From positions 1 through 25,490 of the forward strand of contig CAZNYC010000056.1 of the NCBI GenBank assembly GCA_964577175.1: a DNA stretch of 25,490 nucleotides, written 5' to 3'. The stretch is from BS750m-G62 sp964577175. GTDB lineage: Bacteria > Planctomycetota > Phycisphaerae > FEN-1346. This document shows, in pieces, positions 8,017 to 14,917 of the stretch. Every line of letters begins with the position of its first letter. Within the stretch, counting starts at the first letter, position 1. The notes below the pieces were generated by a model. The model was not told the DNA's origin, searched no databases, and saw only the letters and a program-made list of their open reading frames with translations. A program made the position numbers and the translations under genes.

Positions 8017-8424
8017 TCAGTTTCCGGCCGGCGCGTCGGTCCCGGTCCCGGCGGCGCCGGAAGGTTCCGGGGCGGCGGGCTCGGTCTCGGGCGTCGTCGT
8101 TTCCCCGGACCCCGGCGTGGCGCCGGCCCCGGTCGGCGACGGCGCCGTCCCCTGGGAGGCCGAAATGCCTTCCGGGAACCGCCTGAGGGACTGGTCGACG
8201 TCCTCCAGTTCCGACCGCTGGGTTTCCTGCCTGGCGGCGACCTCGTCCACGGCCTTCATGGGTCCTTCGCCGAGGACCCCGCCGTAGTTGCCGTTCATGA
8301 CCACCACCAACATGACCAGGGCCACAATCAGCGCCAGCGCCCCGACCAGAAGCAGGACCGTATAGACGTTGCTGAGCGGCTGGGCCGCTACCCGAACGCC
8401 GCTACTCGAACCGATTTGTGACAT
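8017..8424 (-). CDS. Small single-span membrane protein with Pro/Thr/Ser-rich tail
   Basis: A 135-residue protein that I do not recognise. Residues about 21-44 form one membrane helix (VYTVLLLVGALALIVALVML). A short polar helix follows (KAVDEVAARQETQRSELEDV, about 57-76), then a low-complexity tail rich in Pro, Thr, Gly, Ala and Glu from about residue 90. Orientation is probably N-in with the tail outside. The start overlaps the end of the upstream coiled-coil gene by 23 bp (8402-8424), implying translational coupling and probably a shared complex. Its place directly before mreB suggests an accessory role in the cell envelope, by inference only. Confidence 0.7.
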   Translation of the reverse strand: MSQIGSSSGVRVAAQPLSNVYTVLLLVGALALIVALVMLVVVMNGNYGGVLGEGPMKAVDEVAARQETQRSELEDVDQSLRRFPEGISASQGTAPSPTGAGATPGSGETTTPETEPAAPEPSGAAGTGTDAPAGN

Positions 8425-9244
8425 GGTCGTTCGCCTTCACGTCGCCGCGGATCACACTGAGTTCGCCGGCCGCGCTATCGTTCGATACCCGGGTCACCTG
8501 GAGGGTGGCCAGGTACCGGCTCTTGTCTTCGTTATACACGTAGAATTTCATGCCCTGGACGACGCCGTCGTCGGAGCCGAGGTTGATCTTGGCCACGCGG
8601 GCTTCGTTGTCGGCGCTGGTAACCAACCCCTTGATCTGCCGGGTGGGGACGGCAGGGACCTCGCGGGGCATCTGAACGCCCGGCTGCTGGGAAACGTAGG
8701 AGAGTTTGCTCTGGGCAGCCGCCAGTTCCTCCTTCGCCTGCCGCAGGTTCTCACGCAGGTTCTGGATGTCGTCGACGGCCGCGCGGTACTTGGCGTCGAG
8801 TTCGGCGTACATCGTTTCGAGTTCGTGCTTGGCCGTGGTGGCCTGGTCGCGTTCGTTGCGGTACTCGTCGATGGTCGCGACCTGCTTGGTGAGCGACTCC
8901 TTCAGACCGGTGATCTGCGTGACGAGGTCCTGGAGCCGCTTCTCCTGGTTTTCGTTCTCCTCCGTGAGGAGCGCGACGGTGTTCGTCTTGTCGTTGAGCG
9001 TATTCTTGAGCGTGTTGATCTGCTGTTCCAACTGGGCGCGGTGGGCCTCCCAGTTGGCGTACTCCTTGTTGCGCTGCTGGCGGGCGGTGTCGCGCTGCTG
9101 GAGGGCCTTCTGGAAGAGCGTTTGCTGCGCCTCGTAGCGCTCCTTCCAGTTCTCTCGCAGCACGACCTCGCTGGTGACCAGTACCGCCACCGCGATCGCA
9201 ACCAGGACGACCAACACCGTCAGGATCTTGCCCAAAGTACTCAA
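8402..9244 (-). CDS. Membrane-anchored coiled-coil protein upstream of mreB
   Basis: A 280-residue protein without a recognised family name. One N-terminal membrane helix (about 5-27, GKILTVLVVLVAIAVAVLV) is followed by a long coiled coil (about 30-185, rich in Gln, Glu, Lys and Leu). The C-terminal part (about 195-280) is predicted to be mainly beta; it contains INLGSDDGVVQGMKFYVY, a turn type also seen in MreC-like beta domains, and ends NDHVTNRFE. The start is TTG at 9244, supported by an ideal AAAGGAGG five bases upstream. Overall plan (one helix, coiled coil, beta domain) resembles MreC without clear sequence identity. It heads the transcription unit that leads to mreB and has its own promoter. 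Confidence 0.75.
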   Translation of the reverse strand: MSTLGKILTVLVVLVAIAVAVLVTSEVVLRENWKERYEAQQTLFQKALQQRDTARQQRNKEYANWEAHRAQLEQQINTLKNTLNDKTNTVALLTEENENQEKRLQDLVTQITGLKESLTKQVATIDEYRNERDQATTAKHELETMYAELDAKYRAAVDDIQNLRENLRQAKEELAAAQSKLSYVSQQPGVQMPREVPAVPTRQIKGLVTSADNEARVAKINLGSDDGVVQGMKFYVYNEDKSRYLATLQVTRVSNDSAAGELSVIRGDVKANDHVTNRFE

Positions 9245-9249
9245 GGTTT

Positions 9250-9257
9250 CCTCCTTT
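9250..9257 (-). promoter_or_regulatory. Consensus Shine-Dalgarno before a TTG start
   Basis: The minus strand reads AAAGGAGG, then AAACC, then TTG. This is the strongest ribosome-binding site in the window and decides the otherwise doubtful TTG start of the coiled-coil gene. Confidence 0.8.
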
Positions 9258-9373
9258 CAGAAACCGGTCGCCGCCCGCGTCTCAGCCCCTCTGGCACCGG
9301 CTTCCGGCTGCCTTCGGCCCCGGGGCACAGCGTGCCCGCGCCGATGGTTCGCCCGTGTCGGCGGGTGAGTGCG

Positions 9374-9401
9374 ATTCTAGTGCCCCCCGGGGAACCGTCA
9401 A
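9374..9401 (-). promoter_or_regulatory. Promoter of the coiled-coil/mre unit
   Basis: On the minus strand TTGACG (9401-9396), a 16-bp spacer and TAGAAT (9379-9374) match sigma-70 boxes at 5/6 and 5/6. A start near 9367 gives a leader of about 120 nt. This is the only good promoter seen upstream of mreBCD, consistent with one long transcript to the PBP2 gene. The flanking spacer 9402-9537 holds only a half-copy of the family A arm near 9459-9471. Confidence 0.7.
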
Positions 9402-9537
9402 GCAAAAATTCGGTCGCCCCGAACCTTTACGACAACCGGGCGGGGCGTCGAGTCCTGTGTGGCCCGGCCGGGAGACCACGGATTGGCGAGCAATGCGTGG
9501 CACCGGCGCGCCCGTGCGGCATGCCGGGCGACCCGCC

Positions 9538-10554
9538 CTACTTCGTTTCCCGTTCCTCCTCGAGGATATGCGCGCGCCACGGCTGCCGGGCCGACCGGAT
9601 CCGCACGATCGACGCCGCCGCCGTCGTCCGCTCCAGCGGCACCTGGCTCTGGAGCATCTTCTCCAGGGCCTGGACGGCCGGCGTGTACCCGGTTTCGCCG
9701 AGTTCGCGGGCGGCCAGCACACGGGTCTGGCTGTCCGGCGCCTCGAGCATATCCAGGAGCATGCCGATGCGTTTGAAATCCCCCAGCCGCGCCAGCGCCG
9801 CCATCGCCCCGAACTTGACGTCCAGGAACCGGCTCTGGCACAGGCGTTCCAGCAGAGGGATATCCTCCGCCTCGCCCATCCGACCCAGCAGCCGCACCGC
9901 GTAATACCGGACGGTGTGCCGGCCGTGGCGGGTCAGGACGCGGACGCGCTCCAGGCCCGCGTCCGAGCCGAGCCGGTGCATCGCCTCGGCCGCCCGCAGG
10001 ACGACCACGGCGTCCGGATCGTCCAGTTTCACCTCCAGCATCCCGACGGCGCTCTCCTGCCCGGTCAGGCCCAGGAGCCAGACGGCGGTGCGGCGGACGG
10101 TCACGTCCGGGGCGGACAGCGCCTCGCGCAAGGCGTCCATGCGGTCCGGCGCCACGGTCATGGCCAGGCCGAAATCCGCCGCCAGTCGCACCGCCGCCTC
10201 CGCGTCGCGCCGCTTGCGGCGAAAGAGGTCGCCCAGGTCGCGCCGCTCCATCGTCCCCAGAAGGGCCAGGGCCGTCGTCCGGACCCGCGGGTCGCGGGCG
10301 TCGGCCAGGGCCTCCACGTCGGAGAGCGGCGGCCGGCGGTCGCTCTCCAGGTACGTCTCGCACGCCATCGCCTGGATGGGCGGCTGGGCGGACCGCAGGC
10401 TCTCGTCCAGGACCTCGTACGGCGTGTCGAACCCGGCGTCGCGGGACGAGCCCCCCTCGGCCCAGGCCGGACGGACCGCCTCGTCCCGCCGCCCCCACCC
10501 GCATCCGGCCGCCAGGGCCGCCACGCTCACGAGAAACCACAGACGCCGTTTCAC
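9538..10554 (-). CDS. HEAT-repeat lipoprotein
   Basis: A 338-residue predicted lipoprotein. The GTG at 10554 is preferred over an upstream ATG (10611) because GAGGAGG lies six bases before it and the product then starts with a basic end, a hydrophobic stretch and LAAGC, with Cys18 as the likely lipidated residue. The mature part is a series of paired helices of HEAT type from about residue 45 to 330. Examples are DARDPRVRTTALALLGTM, LSAPDVTVRRTAVWLLGLTG and LEAPDSQTRVLAARELGETG, each with the family's P/D-x-x-V-R-x-x-A pattern. Such solenoids bind other proteins; no catalytic motif is seen. It follows lnt by 53 bp, and Lnt would acylate this very class of protein. Confidence 0.8.
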   Translation of the reverse strand: MKRRLWFLVSVAALAAGCGWGRRDEAVRPAWAEGGSSRDAGFDTPYEVLDESLRSAQPPIQAMACETYLESDRRPPLSDVEALADARDPRVRTTALALLGTMERRDLGDLFRRKRRDAEAAVRLAADFGLAMTVAPDRMDALREALSAPDVTVRRTAVWLLGLTGQESAVGMLEVKLDDPDAVVVLRAAEAMHRLGSDAGLERVRVLTRHGRHTVRYYAVRLLGRMGEAEDIPLLERLCQSRFLDVKFGAMAALARLGDFKRIGMLLDMLEAPDSQTRVLAARELGETGYTPAVQALEKMLQSQVPLERTTAAASIVRIRSARQPWRAHILEEERETK

Positions 10555-10607
10555 GGGAAACCTCCTCTTCGCCGGCGCGGACGTGCCGCGTCGGCGTGTC
10601 TCATGCC

Positions 10608-12944
10608 TCATGCGTCATTCCTTTTCCGCCGATCGTGCAGCCGGCCGACGACGGCCGCCGCCGCCACCGCCGCCGTCCCCAGCAGGCACGCGTACGCGAA
10701 CGCGTCGCCGTGCACCGTGTACGGGGCCAGGCGAGGGTCGAGCACGACTTCGCCGACGATGCATCCGTCCAAACCCCGGCGCCGGCCGTCCTCCTCAACC
10801 ACCCGCGTAATGCGGCCGGTGGACTGGATGATTGCGCTGATGCCCGTGTTGACGCTGCGGACGATGGGCACACGGTTCTCCACCGCCCGGAACACGCACA
10901 GGTTCAGGTGCTGGTCCAGTTCCCACGTCCCGGCGAACCAGCCGTCGTTGGAGATGTTGACGATGAAGTCGACGGCCTTGCGGCGCCGCGAGGCAGCCGG
11001 GCTGTCATTCTGAGGGAGCGAAGCGACCGAAGAATCTCGCCGTGATCTTTGTTCTTCCCCCGCGCGGCGGGTCTCCGTACCCACCGCCCGCTCATTCATG
11101 CTGTCATTCTGAGGGAGCGAAGCGACCGAAGAATCTCGCCGTGATCTTTGTTCTTCCCCCGCGCGGCGGGTCTCCGTACCCACCGCCCGCTCATTCATGC
11201 TGTCATTCTGAGGGAGCGAAGCGACCGAAGAATCTCGCCGTGAGTCGTCGCCGTTTCGCCGTGCGTTCCGCCTTCCACGTTCCGCGTTCCCCGTTGGTTC
11301 CACCATCTCCCGGATGCGGTACGCCATGGCGTCCTCGTAACAGATGGCCACCTGGAACCGGGCCTCGCGTTCGCCGCCGCCCTGCCCCGCCGGGCCCTCG
11401 CCGTCCACCGCCTCCGTCCGGTAGCGGATGACGAACGGCGCCTGGTCGTGCGCGCCCGGCGTCAGGCTGTGATCGTACTCGTACGGCGTGAAGTGCCGAA
11501 GCAGGCCGTGCAGCCACGGCCAGGACTCCTTGAACGGCACGTACTCGCCGAACGGAACGAGGTGGGCCTTCGAGTACCGGTGGTCGGCGCGGTAACGGGG
11601 ATCGGCCGGCGTGATGAGGAAGGCCGTATTCTGCCGCGGCCCGCGGGTGAAGTACCCGCCCCCCGGCAGCCGGTACACCCCCTCCAGCCGGACGGCGTGG
11701 GCGCCGAAGAGGATGGGCACGCCGGCCTGGCGGGTCTTCTCGTGAATGGCGAGCCAGTACCCGCGCGAGCGGTTCTGGAGGTACCGGAAGACCCGCTGCA
11801 GGTCTTCGTCCTCGATGACACGGTCGATGTCGGCCTCCAGGTACTCGCGGTTCAGGATGCCGGGCACCATCGTCTCGGGCCAGCAGACGAGGTCGACCGG
11901 CCGGCCGCGCTCGCGCGCCCGGGCGAGGGCACGGTCCGTCAGGTCGAGTTGGGCCTGGAGCATCTGCGCCTCCAGCGCCTCGATCTGCTCGTACCGGGCC
12001 TTGAGTTTGATTTCCTGCGGCACGTTGGTCTGGACGCTGGCGACGACGGGCCCGCCCTCCTGCGGCGCCTCGGCCAGCCGGTACACGCCGTAGCCGACGG
12101 TCACGACCCAGGCCACGGCGACGACGAAGAGGCTGGCCAGCAGCATGCCGCTCACGCGCGGGCGCCCTCGGGATTCCGGGCGGCGGGGCGCCCGGCCCGC
12201 CGCTCCGTCGTTTGGTGTGGCCCGGCCGGCTTGCCCGGACGGGGCATCGGCGCGGGGGGGGCGGAGACCCCCCGCGCCTTCTTCGTCCAATTCGGCCACA
12301 CCGCCCGGCACGAAGAGCGGCCGGACCAGCACCGCCGCCACCAGGCCCGTCGTCGCCAGGCACAGGGCCGACGGGCCGTACGCGCCAACCAGGTCCGCCG
12401 TCTGGATGAGCGCCAGGTTCTCGTACTGCGTGTGCCCGACGAAGAGCCACGGCAGCCCCGACAGGGCCCAGCCGCGAATCCACTCCAGCGCCACCCACAC
12501 CACGGGGGCGGCCAGGGCCAGCGGCACCGCCTGCCGCCGGCTCAGCCAACGCATCGCCGACGCCCACACCGCCCAGTATAATCCCAGGTACGGAAGGACC
12601 GCCAGGTACCCAGCCGTCGTGATCGGCTCGATCCAGTACAGGTTGATCCCGAAGAAGACCATGCCCCCCACCAGGGCGGCGACGAAGGCGTCGCGGGCCG
12701 TCCGGGCGCGGACGGCCGTCACGAGCAGCGGCACAAGGGCCACGTAGGCGAGCCACGAGACCTCCGCCGGCGGAAACGCCAGCGTCAACAGCCCGGCCGA
12801 CGCCAGGGGCGGCCCGAACAGCCACGCCAGGCCGCGCAGGATGGAGCCCCACGACCGGGGCGTGCGGGGCGTGCGGCCGCCGTCGTTGCCCACGGTGACC
12901 CGGCTCTTGGCGGGGGCGCGCTTGTGTTTGCGGCGGTCGGCCAT
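10608..12944 (-). CDS. lnt: Apolipoprotein N-acyltransferase with in-frame repeat insertions
   Basis: Lnt adds the third acyl chain to lipoproteins at the outer face of the inner membrane. Six or seven membrane helices (about 35-290) precede a nitrilase-type domain (about 298-720), and a last helix (about 745-765) closes the protein. The catalytic triad is complete: Glu357 (CWPETMVPG), Lys459 (YSKAHLVPFGEYVPF) and Cys535 (ICYEDAM); ISNDGWF follows. At 778 residues it is far longer than the 500-550 typical of the family. Much of the excess is repeat DNA translated in frame: about 220-262 in the loop before the penultimate helix (family A and B copies) and about 552-656 between the Cys loop and VNISNDGWF (two identical 33-residue units plus a third partial). 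The frame stays open, so the gene looks functional. A promoter lies just upstream. Confidence 0.92.
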   Translation of the reverse strand: MADRRKHKRAPAKSRVTVGNDGGRTPRTPRSWGSILRGLAWLFGPPLASAGLLTLAFPPAEVSWLAYVALVPLLVTAVRARTARDAFVAALVGGMVFFGINLYWIEPITTAGYLAVLPYLGLYWAVWASAMRWLSRRQAVPLALAAPVVWVALEWIRGWALSGLPWLFVGHTQYENLALIQTADLVGAYGPSALCLATTGLVAAVLVRPLFVPGGVAELDEEGAGGLRPPRADAPSGQAGRATPNDGAAGRAPRRPESRGRPRVSGMLLASLFVVAVAWVVTVGYGVYRLAEAPQEGGPVVASVQTNVPQEIKLKARYEQIEALEAQMLQAQLDLTDRALARARERGRPVDLVCWPETMVPGILNREYLEADIDRVIEDEDLQRVFRYLQNRSRGYWLAIHEKTRQAGVPILFGAHAVRLEGVYRLPGGGYFTRGPRQNTAFLITPADPRYRADHRYSKAHLVPFGEYVPFKESWPWLHGLLRHFTPYEYDHSLTPGAHDQAPFVIRYRTEAVDGEGPAGQGGGEREARFQVAICYEDAMAYRIREMVEPTGNAERGRRNARRNGDDSRRDSSVASLPQNDSMNERAVGTETRRAGEEQRSRRDSSVASLPQNDSMNERAVGTETRRAGEEQRSRRDSSVASLPQNDSPAASRRRKAVDFIVNISNDGWFAGTWELDQHLNLCVFRAVENRVPIVRSVNTGISAIIQSTGRITRVVEEDGRRRGLDGCIVGEVVLDPRLAPYTVHGDAFAYACLLGTAAVAAAAVVGRLHDRRKRNDA
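11002..11243. repeat. 99-bp tandem repeat inside lnt (2.4 units)
   Basis: Two identical units of 99 bp (11002-11100 and 11101-11199) are followed by the first 43 bp of a third (11200-11242). Each unit starts CTGTCATTCTGAGGGAGCG, continues to GAAGAATCTCGCCGTGA, and includes one family B half-element (GCGCGGCGGGTCTCC). The unit is exactly 33 codons, so copy-number changes keep the lnt frame. A diverged single copy of the first part lies at 24417-24458. Confidence 0.95.
12215..12243 (-). repeat. Family A hairpin repeat inside lnt
   Basis: On the minus strand CCCGTCCGG, loop GCAAG, CCGGCCGGG, then CCACAC: a family A copy with one mismatched pair. It is translated as part of the lnt loop (about residues 234-243), read as PSGQAGRAT. 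Confidence 0.7.
12249..12278. repeat. Family B palindrome inside lnt
   Basis: GGCGCGGGGGGGGCGGAGACC followed by CCCCGCGCC is a near-perfect palindrome adjoining the family A copy. It encodes EGAGGLRPPRA in the same variable loop, so two unrelated repeat families inserted next to one another in an essential-type gene. Confidence 0.65.
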
Positions 12945-12976
12945 CGGCGGTTCCCGGGGGCGAAGGCACGTGCCCC

Positions 12977-13005
12977 ATTCTCGCCGCGGCGGACGAAGGT
13001 GTCAA
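12977..13005 (-). promoter_or_regulatory. Promoter of lnt
   Basis: On the minus strand TTGACA (13005-13000, full consensus), a 17-bp spacer and GAGAAT (12982-12977, 4/6). A start near 12970 leaves a leader of about 25 nt. The HEAT lipoprotein gene, 53 bp downstream of lnt and without its own promoter, probably shares this transcript. Confidence 0.7.
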
Positions 13006-13070
13006 GCAACGGAAACCGATCGCCCTTCGTCCCTGGTCCTTGGCGGGTGGCCATGAGGCCTCGAAGGGCC

Positions 13071-13094
13071 CATGGCCACGCAAGCGTGGCCATG
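13071..13094 (+). repeat. Family A hairpin repeat
   Basis: CATGGCCACG, loop CAAG, CGTGGCCATG, followed by CCAC: a 10-bp perfect stem with the family loop. It lies between the divergent lnt and isomerase-like genes. The outer base pairs differ from all other copies yet remain fully paired. Confidence 0.7.
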
Positions 13095-13172
13095 CCACCC
13101 CCCTCTCTCAAAGCGCCCTCGCCTGATTCGCGAAAAGCGTTGCGGGCGGCACCACCGCGGGGTAGGCTCAAT

Positions 13173-13209
13173 GGTGTCACCGAGCCCGCCGCGGGAGCGG
13201 CGGGACACC
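13173..13209 (+). promoter_or_regulatory. Stem-loop in the leader of the isomerase-like gene
   Basis: GGTGTC pairs with GACACC and CCCGCCG with CGGCGGG, with a six-base bulge on the left arm. The structure sits 42 bp before the ATG at 13251. A weak promoter (TTGCGG, 17 bp, TAGGCT) ends just before it. It could be a regulatory leader hairpin; no known riboswitch was recognised. Confidence 0.35.
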
Positions 13210-13250
13210 GTCGACCAATCGAGCCCCTATCCCTCTGCAAGGAGTCGCCC

Positions 13251-14669
13251 ATGGCCAAGCAGCCCAAGACCACCCTGGCGGTCCTCGTCGGCACGCGGGG
13301 GTTCTTTCCGACGCACCTCGCCGCCGAAGGACGCAAGGCCCTCCTGAAGGTCCTCGAGACGGAAGGCTTCGACACGGTCTGCCTGCCGGCCGACGCCGCC
13401 ACCGGCGGGGCCGTCGAGACCCTCGCCGACGCCCGCGCCTGCGCCGACCTCTTCCGCGAGCACCGCGAGCGAATAGACGGCGTCGTCGTCACGCTGCCGA
13501 ACTTCGGCGACGAGAAGGCCGTCGCCAACACCCTGCGGTTCGCCGACCTCGACGTGCCCGTCCTGGTCCACGCCTGGCCGGACGACCCGGCGGCCATGAC
13601 GCTGGCCAACCGCCGCGACGCCTTCTGCGGCAAGATGAGCGTCTGCTGCAACCTCGACCAGTACGGCATCCCGTGCAGCCTGACGGACCTGCACACGGTG
13701 GACCCGACGAGCGAGGCGTTCCGGACGGACCTGGCGCGCTTCGCCGCCACGTGCCGGGTGGTCGGCGGCCTGTGGGGGGCGCGGGTCGGCGCCGTCGGCG
13801 CCCGCACCGGGCCGTTCAACACCGTCCGGTACTCCGAGAAGATCCTGGAGGCGGCGGGCATATCGGTCGAGACGGTGGACCTCTCGGAAATCCTCGGCCG
13901 GGCGGCCGCCATCGAGCCGGACGACGCGGACCTCGCGAAACACCTGAAGGCCATCCGCGGGTACACGGACTGCTCGGCCGTGACGGCCGAATCGCTCGAC
14001 CGCATGGCCCGCTTCGCCCTGGTCCTGGACCGCTGGATCGCCGAGACCGAGGTGGTCGGCACGGCCATCCAGTGCTGGACGGCCCTGGAGGAATACTACG
14101 GCATCGTCCCGTGCGCGGTGATGAGCATGATGAGCGAGGCCCTCGTGCCGAGCGCGTGCGAGGTGGACATCACGGGCCTCGTGGGCATGCTGGCACTTCG
14201 ATATGCCACCGAGACCCCCGCCGCCATCGTCGACTGGAACAACAACTACGGCGAGGATCCGGAAAAGTGTGTCCTGTTCCACTGCTCGAACCTGCCGAAG
14301 AGCCTGTTCGCCGAGCAGCGGATGGCCGTGCAGGACATCATCTCGCAGACGGTGGGCGACGAGAACGCGGCCGGGACGATCGTGGGCCGCCTGGCCGCCG
14401 GCCCGTTCACCTTCTGCCGCGTCGACACCGACGACGCCGAGGGCGAGGTCCGCGCCTACGTGGGCGAGGGCGACCTGACCGACGACCCGCTCGAGACGTT
14501 CGGCGGGCGCGGCGTGGCCCACATCCCGGACCTGCAACTGCTGCTCCAGGTCATCTGCCGCCTCGGCTTCGAGCACCACGTGGCGATTACCAGGGGCCAG
14601 GTGGCCGAGGCCGTCGAGGACGCCTTCGAGACGTACCTCGGGTGGGAAACGTATCTGCACGCGGGGTGA
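13251..14669 (+). CDS. L-fucose/L-arabinose isomerase-like protein
   Basis: A 472-residue cytoplasmic protein of the FucI/AraA-like superfamily, which interconverts aldoses and ketoses using a divalent metal. The start is ATG at 13251 with AAGGAG six bases upstream. An N-terminal Rossmann-like part (LAVLVGTRGFFPT, then GVVVTLPNFGDE and VPVLVHAWP) is followed by the C-terminal isomerase domain. Candidate metal ligands are Glu304 (ACEVDITG), Asp328 (VDWNNN) and His344 (LFHCSN). The Glu-Asp spacing of 24 equals that of E. coli FucI Glu337/Asp361; the His is placed differently from FucI His528. The substrate cannot be named from sequence. It is flanked by no sugar-pathway genes here. A family C hairpin 26 bp after the stop may terminate transcription. 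Confidence 0.75.
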   Translation: MAKQPKTTLAVLVGTRGFFPTHLAAEGRKALLKVLETEGFDTVCLPADAATGGAVETLADARACADLFREHRERIDGVVVTLPNFGDEKAVANTLRFADLDVPVLVHAWPDDPAAMTLANRRDAFCGKMSVCCNLDQYGIPCSLTDLHTVDPTSEAFRTDLARFAATCRVVGGLWGARVGAVGARTGPFNTVRYSEKILEAAGISVETVDLSEILGRAAAIEPDDADLAKHLKAIRGYTDCSAVTAESLDRMARFALVLDRWIAETEVVGTAIQCWTALEEYYGIVPCAVMSMMSEALVPSACEVDITGLVGMLALRYATETPAAIVDWNNNYGEDPEKCVLFHCSNLPKSLFAEQRMAVQDIISQTVGDENAAGTIVGRLAAGPFTFCRVDTDDAEGEVRAYVGEGDLTDDPLETFGGRGVAHIPDLQLLLQVICRLGFEHHVAITRGQVAEAVEDAFETYLGWETYLHAG

Positions 14670-14695
14670 CGGCCGCGCGGTGTGACGGCCGCCCT

Positions 14696-14732
14696 CCCTC
14701 TCCCTTGACGGGAGAGGGCCGGGGTGAGGGTG
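14696..14732 (+). repeat. Family C hairpin (CCCTCTCCC/GGGAGAGGG)
   Basis: A perfect 9-bp stem (14696-14704 with 14710-14718) with loop TTGAC is followed by CCGGGGTGAGGG. A second copy lies at 23147-23180. Both sit just after a gene's stop codon on the same strand, where they may block transcription or protect mRNA ends. Similar elements are widespread in GC-rich bacteria. Confidence 0.75.
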
Positions 14733-14742
14733 AAGAGAGTCA

Positions 14743-14771
14743 GGCGCGGCGGGTCTCCGTATCCACCGCGC
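14743..14771. repeat. Family B palindrome beside gap 2
   Basis: GGCGCGGCGGGTCTCC, then GTATCCACCGCGC: nearly the same sequence as the repeat within the lnt tandem units. Bases 14894-14905 on the far side of the gap (CGCCGCGCGGAA) look like part of another copy, suggesting that repeats caused the assembly break. Confidence 0.7.
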
Positions 14772-14793
14772 TTCGCGCATCGCCCGTCTTGCG

Positions 14794-14893
14794 NNNNNNN
14801 NNNNNNNNNNNNNNNNNNNNNNNNNNNNNNNNNNNNNNNNNNNNNNNNNNNNNNNNNNNNNNNNNNNNNNNNNNNNNNNNNNNNNNNNNNNNN
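14794..14893. other. Assembly gap of 100 N
   Basis: Exactly 100 N between the isomerase-like gene and the end of the M28-like gene. Both edges carry family B-like sequence. The true length is unknown, so any gene between 14772 and 14917 would be invisible. Confidence 0.98.
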
Positions 14894-14917
14894 CGCCGCG
14901 CGGAACCCTCTCGCATC

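Noticed and set aside
11002..11243. CRISPR-like array
   Set aside because: The 99-bp units are contiguous and identical with no unique spacers, and are translated as part of lnt.
14705..14710. TTGACG as a -35 box after the isomerase-like gene
   Set aside because: It forms the loop and first base of the family C stem, and no -10 box lies at the right distance before any gene on that strand.
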